The notes under the pieces are model-generated. The model was not told the origin of the DNA. It searched no databases and saw only the letters and a program-made list of their open reading frames with translations. This document shows positions 33,654-45,364 of a stretch of DNA of 64,000 bases, piece by piece. The stretch comes from Terebella lapidaria (taxonomy: Eukaryota > Annelida > Polychaeta > Terebellida > Terebellidae). The stretch's first letter is position 1; the number at the start of each line of letters is the position of its first letter. The stretch is from contig OX424568.1 in NCBI GenBank assembly GCA_949152475.1, positions 11,197,667 through 11,261,666 on the forward strand, given 5' to 3'. A program made the position numbers and the translations under genes.

Positions 33654-36600
33654 ATGTGGAACATAAATGGGTGGACTGATTATAATTACCAGTTAAGATA
33701 TCAAACTATTGTACAGTCAAATATTGATATAATATGTTTGTGTGAGACTCATTTAAAGATTGATGAACAAATTACTGTTGACAAGTAAACATGGTTTGGG
33801 AATAATAGGCACAGATTACATAAAAATGCACGAAAAGGATCTGGTGGTGTCGGATTTCTCGTGAAAAGTGCTATTTTGGAAAATTTTGATGTCAATATTG
33901 ACAAGTCTGTAGATAGTATTATGAAAATTTCATTGTACCATAAACATACATCATACCAGTTGGTTATTTTTTGGTGCTATGTACCACCTAGCAATTCTAC
34001 AAGAGGTAGAAATTCTCACGATATATTTTCTTACTTGTCCAGTCATATTTATGTTGATATAACTGAAGCTGATGCTATATTTGTATGTGGAGACTTCAAT
34101 GGAAGGATTGGTAATTTGTCGGAAGTGATATTTGATGTAGATAACAGTATACCCGACAGAGTAGTTGTTGATGAAACTAAAAATGCACAGGGAGAAGAAT
34201 TTATTGATTTCTTGCAAGAAATGAACATGTGTGTTTTGAATGGTCGGTTTGTAAATGACAATTTCACATGCATATCCAAAAAGGGCAGATCTGTCGTAGA
34301 CTACATATGTGTACCTCATGATCAAGTGATTCACTGTACAAATTTCAACGTGTGTACCGTTACTGATTTAATTAGCAAATTTAATATGCAACAAATGGTC
34401 TCAGATGTGTGTAGACCTCCAGATCATTCTGTGATTGTTGTGGATGTTGAGATTGACAGGAGTGGCCACCTAAGAGTACCTCGCCCAGTTTTTAGTAAAC
34501 AATGTAATACATGTAGTAAACATGATAATAGAGAACATATCAGTGCGAGTGACAAGCGTAGAAAGTATGATGTAAGAAATATACCAGAAAATTTCATGGC
34601 TAATATAAACTGGCGTGACGAGGTTAATAAAGTTATTGACAGATTAGAAAGGGAAATATTACATCAAGGTGACATAGATATTTTGTATAAATCACTCTGT
34701 ACCTGTGTATTTGTAGAAATGGACCAACATCCAATACAATTATAAGGATGTTGGTGTCCATTGTCGAAAGCAATTCAAATCATACAAACCATATGATTGG
34801 AATCAGCAATTAACAATATACTGGAAGGATATGTCAGGTAAAGAGAAAGTGTATCTTACCGCAAAGAAAAATGGTACTGTGAAAATGTGGTTGAACAGAA
34901 AAAGGAAAGAATTTATATCTGCTAGGAATACTTTTGATAAATACCTGAGAAAATGTCAAAGAGATTACAGAAAAGAACAAATCACCAATATTGAAGCTGT
35001 ATGTACGGATGACCCTAAGAAATTTTGGAATTATATTAAAAATCTTGGCCCATCCAAAGATGGAAAAATTCCTGACTCAGTTAGATGTGGTGATAGCGTA
35101 TTTAGTGATCCAAATATTGTACACAGGGAGTGGTCCAAGGCCTTTGAAGAATTATATAATCCTATTCCTTGTAACCATGATGCATCCTTCGTAAAAAATG
35201 CCACAAACTTTGTAAATGATTATGAAATATCAATGACAGGTAGCAATGAAATAATCAATTCAGAGATCACATTCAATGAAGTTGTTAGTACAATTAAAAA
35301 ACTCAAATGTAAAAAAGCTGTTGGTATTGATTGTATTCCTAATGAGGTAATAAAATGTCCAGGTATATACTTTGCAATGTATAAATTGTTTAAAACAGTA
35401 TTTGAAACTGGTGTGGTGCCTTCAGTGTGGCAACGTGCTATTGTAAATCCTATTCCAAAGGGGTCTAGTAAAGATCCACATGTACCATTAAATTATAGGG
35501 GAATATCTTTGCTGTCGTGTGTATCTAAAGTTTATACATCTATCCTTAATAACAGAATTGTGCAGTTCTGTGATGAAACAAATATATTGGTGGAGGAGCA
35601 AAATGGTTTTCGAAAGGGAAGATCATGTTTGGATCATGTGTTTACCTTATCTAGTGTTATACGAAATCGACAGAAAAATAATCTAAATACCTTTTGTGCT
35701 TTTATCGATATAGAAAAGGCATTCGATTGTATTGATCGGACTTTGTTATTCTATAGGTTATTGTTATATAATATTGATGGGAAGTGTTACAAATCTGTTA
35801 AATCATTATACAATAACACAACAGCATGTGTGAGGATAAATAATAATTGTGGTACCTGGTTCAACACCACTTCTGGTGTGCGTCAAGGTGATTGTTTGTC
35901 GCCGACCTTATTTAGTTTGTATATTAACGGTTTAGCACAAGAAGTTAAAGCTTTGAATCAGGAGGTAAAATTCTGCGATCAAGATTTATCAATTTTATTG
36001 TATGCAGACGATATTGTACTGCTTGCTGAAAATGAAGAATATTTACAAAATATGTTGAACTGTATGTACAGGTGGTGCTTTAAATGGAAACTGAAGTTAA
36101 ATATTGGAAAATCTAATGTTGTACATTTCAGGCCGAAATGAAAAGCTCGAACAGAGATTGAATTTCATTATGGTAGTACTACTATAGATATATCTGACAG
36201 ATATAAATATCTTGGTATATTTTTTTATGAATTTCTTACTTTTGAATATTGTGCGAAAATTTTATCTGATTCGGCGGGTAGAGCCTTAGGTGGTGTGATT
36301 TATAAACATCGTGATTTGAAGGATATCGGTTTCAAAACATACCAGAAAATGTACTTTACAGCAGTGTGTTCAATTAGTGACTATGGTGCTGAAATATGGG
36401 GTTTTAGAAAATTCAAATTTGATGATAATGTTCAGAATCGAGCAATGCGTTACTTTTTGGGTGTTCATAAGTTTGCTCCCATAGCAGGTTTGGCTGGTGA
36501 TGTTGGTTGGCTCACATCCAAGTACAGAAAATATATATGTATGTTGCGTTTTTGGAATAGAATGGTGACTATGAATGAAGATAGGTTGGTCAAAAAAATA

Positions 36601-37188
36601 TTTAATATTGACTATACATTGTGTAGCAAAAATTGGTGCAATGACGTTAAAACTGTTTTTAACTTACTTTGTATGGATGTTGTATTTGAGGAGAAGCGTA
36701 TTTGTCGTATTGATGAAGTTAGGGAAATATTAATGCAAATAAATGAAGAAGAATGGCTAGGTGACGTGTCAAATAAACCAAAGTTACGTACCTATAAATT
36801 ATTTAAATCTACACTATCTACTGAAGACTATTTAAATTATTACATGCAGAAACGTAACCGTTCTTTGTTAGCCCAGTTCATATTAGGTATATTGCCAATA
36901 GAAATAGAAACAGGAAGGTTTAAAAATGTCCCCCTAAATGAAAGATTATGTAAAATTTGTGATATGGCAGAAGTGGAAGATGAGTATCATTTAGTAATGT
37001 CTTGCCCAGCCTATTGTAAATTCAGAAAAAAACTTTTTTCTAATGCAGTGAATCTTATGTCCCACTTTGAACAGTACAACGACCAAGACAAATTTGTAAA
37101 ACTTGCTTCATCATGTCAGAAATATTTATCTATATACCTGTGTGAATGTATGAAACATAGAAATGATTTAATATGTAATGCATCGTGA
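33654..37188 (+). pseudogene. LINE ORF2: endonuclease, reverse transcriptase, zinc-knuckle tail
   Basis: Starts MWNINGW at 33654, 39 bp after ORF1. The endonuclease shows CETH (residues 30-33, catalytic Glu), GSGGVGF, YVPPSNS, GDFN (146-149), GRSVVDY and PDHS (256-259). TAA at 33786 breaks it, and a frameshift near 34720-34745 separates it from the RT frame. The RT frame has PIPKGSSKDP, NYRGISLLSC, GFRKGRSCLDH, FIDIEKAFD (from 35701), GVRQGDCLSPTLF, catalytic YADD (36001-36012) and WKLKLNIGKS. TGA at 36139 interrupts; the same frame then continues to 37188 with a C-X2-C-X9-H-X4-C knuckle (36949-37005) in CKICDMAEVEDEYHLVMSC. Without the breaks the order is canonical for EN-RT LINEs. Confidence 0.9.
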
Positions 37189-37496
37189 TGTTATTTGCAA
37201 AAAAAATACCCTGTCACATTTGCAATATATATAATTTTGTAGTGACTGATAAGCCCTGTGAGGCTGGGAGTACTATGTTTTTTTTGTATTTTGTACTGTG
37301 ATGATGTTTACGTTATGATGTGCTCTGGTCACTCTAATAAACGATAGAAATCTAATCTAATCCTAATGTGTTTCGGAACATACAAATTTTGTAATAATCA
37401 TTTGGTACCAGGATAAGTTATTATTCTATTGGGCTACTTGGTTACGGTTCAACTGATTACCCAGTTTCTTCCAACACCGATATTCAAAGGATGTAT

Positions 37497-37620
37497 GGCC
37501 CAAGTATCATACACTGCGTCTTCCTCTATATTCAATAAGGATTAAAAAGGTGATAGACGATTAAATTGCATTCATTCAGTGGACGAGTAGTATTAAGGCG
37601 CAGTGTATGATACTTGGGCC
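37497..37620. mobile_element. 124-bp MITE, 22-bp perfect TIR, 8-bp TSD
   Basis: The termini GGCCCAAGTATCATACACTG plus CG are perfect inverted repeats. GGATGTAT flanks both sides (37489-37496, 37621-37628), and copy 1 has the single GGTGTAT (about 349). An 8-bp duplication is typical of hAT or P-type transposases. The interior is non-coding. Confidence 0.9.
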
Positions 37621-37653
37621 GGATGTATGAACACAATCACCTGGGGGTGTTAT

Positions 37654-38470
37654 GTATAGGATAATCGGTGAAGTGGAGCGACTCTGGAAAATAATCGACG
37701 AGCCGAAGGCGAGTCTATTATTTTCCAGAGACGCGACACTGAACCGATTATCTGACTTACTTCTCGGTTCCCCCTCAACTCAACTAAATCTCCGCCGGCA
37801 TATGCACCTGCGAGTAGTGATCTGCGTGTACAACTATACCGTCACACTTCAACAATGTTAGGAAACAGAGGGCGATACTGTCTGAATTTGTGATTAACTT
37901 TGTCACCATTATTATATCTTGAGAATAGAAGTACATGTCCACTTGCTGTTCTCGTAATTTTCAACGATATACAACACGGTATTTACCAAATTTTGCTAAC
38001 TGATGCCTGCTTCTAATGAATGGTTTGCATGATAATGATGAATATATATCAATCACGGATTATGAATGGATCATGAATACAAATATGGTTTTAGATTCCC
38101 GACTATGCCCGCTGCTTGTGCTACCACCTTTCAGTGTCTTGGTGAATTAGAATTGGGACTCGACAGTAACACCACATTTATTGTTCACCTTCTCATCTAC
38201 ATTATATTGGCCTCGGCCAAGGTTCCTTGGCTCCAAACGAATTAGGTTTCGGCAATGATGAAAACGACTCGATAGTACGCAAACAAACGCGTCTTGTTTG
38301 AGCAGATGCAGTTTTTGCACTGGCGGTTGCTGTTTAGCACGCAGTAGATTATATTGCAGTAGATTATTGGAAAGAATAATCTACTGCAATATTCTACCGG
38401 GATCTGTCTTCCAGTAGATTCTGAAAAATAATCCACTGCAAAGAACAATAGAACCGTGGACTAATGAATC
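37654..38470. mobile_element. Hairpin-rich insertion, about 0.8 kb
   Basis: Absent from copies 1 and 3 (GTGTTAT/..ATAAGATGTCTCGG). The left 95 bp folds into a long stem (37660-37752): GATAATCGGT, CTCTGGAAAATAAT and ATTATTTTCCAGAG, ACCGATTATC. The right part has a second stem around TTGCAGTAGATTATT/AATAATCTACTGCAA (38357-38394). The ends do not show clear terminal repeats or a duplication, so the class is unknown. No coding content. Confidence 0.6.
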
Positions 38471-41400
38471 ATAAGATGTCTCGGAAGCACCATGTTCAAA
38501 CTCGGATTGATAAATGTGCAGCCTCACAACTAAAACGCGTAATTGCAATGCATCATCATATTTAAGGCTTCACGTCAGGAGTTGTTTTCTGACTTAGAGA
38601 TACGGGCGCACAGAAATAGAGAATACTCTTTGAACTCTAATTAAAATTTAATGATTTGAAAGAGAAAGTACTGCCAGCCAACATTCTCAGCTGTGTGAGT
38701 GGAAACTGAAATACATGAAATTATTTTTTTGTTTTAATGGAATGTGAGCAGGTGTAGTGTTTCACATCTTATCTCCCAACGAACGGAGCTCATTATTCCA
38801 GCAACAACAACAAAAAAACACTAGTGAAACTAAAGCACGTCAGGTGGACAGATAATGTTTCCATTTTGGATTCTAATGTATTAAGACCACAGAAACGAGA
38901 GCACTGTTTCAGACCAGACGTTGGCCATCATTCCTTGTACTATCAATTTAAACAGGTGTTGCCTATCGACATGCCGACAAGAAAACATGTTTCTCCAGAG
39001 GGATACCCATTTCGTTTAGGTATACATGGTGCTTGGCGGCTCTGTAATGAGAATCGCTGCTAACCGTCCATGAACTGGCAGACGCATTAGGTTAATATCT
39101 ACTCGATCTATGTTTGAACGAACGTGTATCCCATTCAGTAAACGAAGTTTGTACGATAGACTCCCGAAATCCATTCAGTCAGTGGTCCCGAAGATGATTT
39201 GAGAGTTACTACAACATAAACGTCTCGTTGATGGATCAGCTTTGATATACATGTATGTATGTCAACCTATTACCGCTTATAACAAGATTTTGATGATGAC
39301 AATGAAAAACCTAGCATCCCACACTTTCCGAATAGAAACAAAGCCCAACCAAATTTTTATATCTTTATATCTGAAGCCACACTGGCGTCATCAGTTATGT
39401 TAGGAACACCAAAACAGAAAAAAAAATCGGACACACTGCTTTATCAAGGACATTTCAATGATAGTTTACCGACCTCACTGATTGGCTATTCATACATTTA
39501 TGGACCATAATCATATTCCATAACATTACTTGACTTAGGGTGCACCAGGAATGGTCTTCAATTTAAATTATTCTGATCACTGGTCAGTAAGGGGACGCGT
39601 ATCTTGCAAAATGTAAATTCTATAATATTTGGAATATGGTCAACTTAATGTTGTTATAAAAGTCACTTGGAACGAAAGAATTTTCAGCAATCTGCAATTT
39701 CAGAGAAACACTCGAGAGAAACCATGATTGTTTATGATAATGAAGATAAATGTTCAGTCATTGACACGAGCAAACGACCCAGTCAATAATCGGGCGAGCA
39801 ATCTGGTGCGAATCCCTTCAACTGTTTATATTTGTCAACCAATTTGTGGCTGGTTAGATGTCGACAGACACAAAAATTCACCGGCCTTAATTACTGATCG
39901 AGCCAGGTTCTGAACCCAAGCAGTTTGTCACCTTCAATTTGTCTGCGCATGACCTACATCATCCCCTGTCTTCGTTAATTTTCCTGGCGATTCTAGTTAT
40001 TAAGCTATAAATTAATTTGAGAAGCCCAGAGTGACAGCTCCGAAGACGATGTGTCATTCTTGAAGTGCAGTATTATTACAAAAGCAGGAAATTGTGTGCC
40101 ACTTTTTTGTTTGCAATCCGTGGGTGATTTCTTTTATCGATCACTTCTGTGCACTAAATATATGTAGCCGACAGTTGATCTGTCAGAACTTCAGAGATTC
40201 TGTCAGAAGACACATGGTTTCGAGCCATACGAGTACGATAGACTCGTACTCGTATGGAGTAAGCAATAGCGTTCTGAAATTACCCCATTATTCATTTGAT
40301 TATCAGAAAAAGCCTCGCAGTTGTAAGTAAATCATGCAATACCGGAATACGATATCCTTGTAGATAGATAATAATACTTCATTACTTGGTAGCAAACGGT
40401 TGTGATATATTTTAGATGATTTTGTTTCCGGGTCCAACATTCGCATTAACCTGACGAACAATTTTGTAAAAAGACAAAGAGACAGTGTGAATGATTGTTG
40501 TCTGTTTGCACGAATGTCAGTTTGTCTGATAGATTCCCGCAGTACATTCACCCAATGGTTCTCAAGATGAATTGACAGTGACATCACATGACTTTAGGAT
40601 TACATCATCCATCGTCTTAAATTCAGTTCACTCTGATCAATAGTCAGAAATGGGATCAGTATCTTGCAATAGACAATTGATATATTTGAGATACTACAAA
40701 CTTATTGTTGTTATAGAAACATGTTAGAAAATCATTCGCAGCAGCCAAAGAATATTTATCAATTTGTGATTTCCGATATTCAGCAACAATTTAAACATTG
40801 GGGATAAAAAGGTGATTGATTTATGATAAGGAGGATTTATGTTCAATCGTCTAAACTCGCAATCGACCCATTCAATCATCGGGCAAGCAATCTGGTGTGA
40901 ATCATTCTAAATATTCATTTTCGTCCACCAATTTGAAACTGGACGTCGACAGCCACGAGTATCGAGTCAGGCTCTAAACCAAGGCAGTTAGTCACCATCA
41001 ATTTGCTAGGCGTATTGTTTCTATTTCATGGTAGATTCTAGAAATGAATTTCACGCTAAGAATAATTTGAGAAACTCAGAATGAGAGTTCAAAGGAAGAC
41101 ACGGCAATCTTAGAAAGCAGCGTCATCACAAAAAAGCCCAGGAAATTGTGTAATTCTTGTTTTATTTGAATTGGGTGGGTGGTTTCTTGCAGCTTCCTTT
41201 GTGTACATCACGTAGGTCTCCCGACAGCAGTTAACCCGTCAAAACTATCAAAATATTCTACTACGCTATCAAAATCCCAATTTTCATGTTATGAACTTCA
41301 TAGTTTCTATCAGAAAATAACAATTTCAGGCCATATGAGTGTATATGTGAGTGATTCCATTCTGCAATTCCAACATTATCCATTTTATTATCAGAAATCG

Positions 41401-43257
41401 CCTCGCAGTTGTAAGTAAATCGTGGAATAATGGAGGACGAAAGTTTTTTTAGATTAGATAATAAAACTTTATCACTTGGCCACGAATGTGGGCGATACAT
41501 TTAAGACAATTTCGTTGCCAGATCCACTATTCATATTTTCACTATATTTATCGAGGAGTGTACCAGTAAGATCAGCAATCCAAAACCAGATCATTTCATT
41601 GTAGTTCTGCACGAAAGCTCGGATATACCTGCTTATCTATGGAACAAAAATGCTTCTCGGATACACTTTGCATTATATGAATAATGTAGACATTGATGTA
41701 AACTGAGTGCATGTTTTGGTAACTTTGAATAACTAATTATAGTAAAATGAAAGCAATTTTTCCTGTTACAACTTATATTGGCGTTAATTCACCTTTATAT
41801 CGGATCATGCAAGTTTAGCAAAATAACGCAGGTCCATTCAGTCCATATCATTAATCCTCAACAAAACAGAAACGCTGGCACTGTTAGATGCATTCTGAAG
41901 TATGCATACTGGCAGCTTTTCACATTCCCAGCGAGCTATCGGTATCCCTTGTGCATGCTCTCTCACTCAAAGTGTGTGACCATTGTGGTGGTGGGCCGTA
42001 TCCTCACTGTGGCATCTGCCAGTTCCAAACGGTGTTGCGCTGCAGAAAGTCTGCGGGCAATCTTGCCAACTATTGTGGCTTTGGAATGGCAGCACCGAAA
42101 GGCAAATAGCCAACATACCAAGGCACAAGTGTAGCAGCAACAGCTTGGATGGCGATCTGGAATAAAGTAAGGAGCTCAAACAATCTTGTAATCATTTTTG
42201 ATGATATCACATTGGTTTGTGAGATATTGATAAAATATGCATCAATAAGGCACACCATCTCTTTGTGTATACTATAATTGCGTGAGTTGCCAATATTGCG
42301 ATCGTTTCGGAGATATGGAGAAAATATGTGTCAATAACCGCACGACTAAAACACGTAATTGCAATGCATCACTGTACTTCATGAAAGCCAAATTAGAAAG
42401 TTGGAGTGGAAATTTACACCACATAAAATGGTAGAATGTTCATTGAATTGCAATTTAATAATTTGCCTGACGATATTATCAGAAATGTAGGTGGAAATGG
42501 AATGAGAACTTAATGCACGGGGACATACATGGAAGTATGTTTCATTTAATAACATGTGAGAACACGTGTATCATTTCACTCACATTTTTTCTCCACTCGA
42601 ATGGAGCTCATTCTTTGACAAACACAAAAGGCAGGCCACTGTAACTGAAGTATGTCAGATGGACAGACAATATCCCTTGTATATTTTGCTCTCTGGAGTC
42701 ACAATGCGAGCAATATTTAAACCCATATCATTAGCCATAATTCCTCGCACTATCAATTCGAACATGATTGCCTATTGCATGCCATCAAGAGAAAGATGTT
42801 TCGCTACTGGGATTCCATCTTCATTTTGGTATACAAAGTGCTTAGCGCCTCTGAAATGAGAATCGCTGCTAACCGCCCTTGAACTGACAGGAGCATTGGG
42901 TTCATTTCTACTCGATCCATGCACGAATGTGGAATCCCGTTAAACGAAATTTGTTTGATAGATTCCCGCAGTCCGTTTAGCCAATGGTTCCCAAGATGAA
43001 TCGAGAGTTTTTTTTTATGGCGAAATATATAGATGCATACAACGTAAACGTTTTGACTGGTCTCATAAAGTGAAAACATCAAATCAGATTATTATGAGAT
43101 ACTATGCTTTATCAAGGACATTTCTTTGAGGATGGTCAAGGATAGTGTAGCAACATCAATCATTGGTTGATGTAGTAACGTTGATATAGTAACCGTAGTA
43201 GTAATCGTAGGCTAATGTACTTGATTCATTTTTATAATTTCACACGAATTTAAACTT

Positions 43258-43319
43258 ATAACGGACCCTATTTTGTTCACTCGGAATACTTAATACTGGG
43301 TATTGATGCTATGTCTATT
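43258..43319 (+). mobile_element. 62-bp 3' tip of the truncated retroelement family
   Basis: ACGGACCCTATTTTGTTCAC through TACTGGGTATTGATGCTATG to TCTATT matches the last 62 bp of the copies ending at 26660 and 56872, with about seven differences. It abuts ATTCACTCTGATCAATAG of the macro-repeat, so it is an extreme 5' truncation. Confidence 0.75.
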
Positions 43320-45364
43320 AATTCACTCTGATCAATAGTCCAAAATGGGAAAATCTTGTACGATGGAGTAACTCAAAATAGGAAATTGATATATTACCAA
43401 CTTATTGTTGTTATAGAAACATACTAGAAAACCATGTGATGGAGTTGAGAATATTCAGCAATTTGCGATTTCCGATATTCAACCACGATTTAAACATTCT
43501 GGGGAAAAAGATGCTTGATTTTTTATAATGAAGATATATATGTTAAATCGTAATGAACCCATTCTATCACCGGGTAAGCAATCTGGTATTGATTGCTTTA
43601 AGTGTTTATATTTGTCCACCAAGTTGCAGCTGCATAATGTCGACAGCCCCATTATTTAGCACCCTTAATTACCGATCTAGCCAGACTCTAAACCCAGGCA
43701 GTTTGTCACCATGAATTCGCCAGACGTCTTCATTTTAATTTCCTGATAGGTTTTAGTTTTTAGCTTAAGCTCAAAATAATCTCAGAAGCTCAGAATGACA
43801 TTTAAAAGGAAGAAAGGATAGTCTTGAAGTGCTGCGTTATTACGAAAAAATACATACGAAATTAGTGTCACTATTTTATTTGAATTAAGTGAGTGGTTTC
43901 TGGCAGCTTTCAAATTTGTTCGCTGAATACATAATGTAGATCACCTCACAGCAGCTGGCCTGTCAAAACTATGACGACTAAGTATTTACTTGGCTGTGTT
44001 CATATTATAAACTTTAGAGTTTATGTAAAAAAAATATGACAGTTTCTAGCCATACGAGTGTATTTGTGAGCAATTTCATTCTTAAATTAGCCACATTAGC
44101 CACATTATTTATTTGTTTATCAGAAAATGCCTCGCAGTTGGAAGTGAATCATGTTAGATTAGATAACATGTTAGATTAGATAACAAAAGTTTATTACTTG
44201 GCCGCAGATGGGGGCAATATATTTTAGACAATGTTGTTGCCGGATCCAATATTCGGATTTCCACTATATTTATGAGGGTTTGTATTAGTAAGACCAGGAA
44301 TACATATACTGAAACCACCCAAATATATTTTCTCATGAATATAATGCAATACTGATTCCAGTTTCGTTTCAGAAAGGAACCACGTACTTTATTAAGATAT
44401 GTATTAAGATATGTATCCAGCTTTCATGTAAACATACAATGTTTACATGAATGAGATGCAATAAGGAAAACCGTTCAATGGCCAATATATTCAGAACAAA
44501 TGCGTGTCTGCTGTGTTCCAAGGACATGTTATATTGGTTTATGTTAATAATCTGGACAGGAGGTGTTATCATTCGAGTTGTGCAAATATTTGGAGATACT
44601 TTGTAAATTGACACGCATACTGATGCCAATGCTGATTAAATTTAAGGCAGATAATTATTCCGAAATTATTTCATAAATAGGTATTGAAATATATGAAACA
44701 TGTAACACAGATGTTTCACATGAAATCATATCCGATATCCCCTTTGTCGAGCACTGACCAACAAACCTGTCCCTCAGTTGGCTCAAGTCAACTTCACATT
44801 GCAATCTTCCATTTCAGACAGACCAACCTCCACGTAGGGTATTTTTAAATCCACATTGGAGTTCTTAATTTCGCCCATTGACCGATAATTGTTGGGGCGG
44901 TGTCAGGTTTGTGTGTCTACAAACAAACCAATTTGCCTTGAAGTCATCTAATTGTCGAGGCCGACTCTGAAATAAAGATTTGACCGGGTGAATTGAGAGC
45001 ATGAGATATGGCAGAATGAGACATAATCTTATTCACTTCAATTATGGTGACTTCCTTGTCCCTATGAATTTATGTTTACTTACATCAGAAATTGGACCCC
45101 CTGTGTACACTAACACATTAGTTTGTACATATCAATTCTCGTGCATGTTCCAGTGAAACATGTAAAGGGGTACATTGTCCCCCGAGATCATCCATTAAAG
45201 ATAATGGCAGCTAGGAAGGATGTAAGGAATATTACTCTAATTGTGAATAGAGTCAGCGAGAATTCTTGTATTCTTGTCAACGTGGCGTGCACATCTTACA
45301 CAACGTGGTCTCTACTGGTGATAAAATATGCATAATTATTGCTTTGTTTTTTGTAAAAACGATG

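Larger units (their letters stand above)
32932..37361 (+). mobile_element. Nearly full-length APE-type LINE, broken
   Basis: A 4.43 kb non-LTR retrotransposon lies in copy 2 at GATCAGAACCTA/ATGTG; copies 1 and 3 give the empty site. CCTA occurs at both edges (32928-32931, 37362-37365), either a 4-bp duplication or microhomology. The order is a partial ORF1, then ORF2 with apurinic endonuclease, reverse transcriptase and a CCHC tail, a 3' UTR with AATAAA (37336-37341), and a short TCTAA repeat tail. The 5' end is truncated inside ORF1. The RT resembles the CR1/I-type group and has no RNase H; the clade is not resolved. It is inactive because ORF2 has two stops and a frameshift. Confidence 0.9.
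37362..45364 (+). repeat. Macro-repeat copy 2, right part
   Basis: The most complete copy. It has all three submonomers, with starts near 39145, 40550 and 42950. It serves as the empty site for the giant element, the truncated retroelement and the family X insertion in copy 1. It carries its own MITE (37497-37620), a hairpin-rich insertion (37654-38470) and a 62-bp retroelement tail (43258-43319). An ORF around 41778-42165 parallels 29357-29746 of copy 1, but a 2-bp difference changes its frame. Confidence 0.85.
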
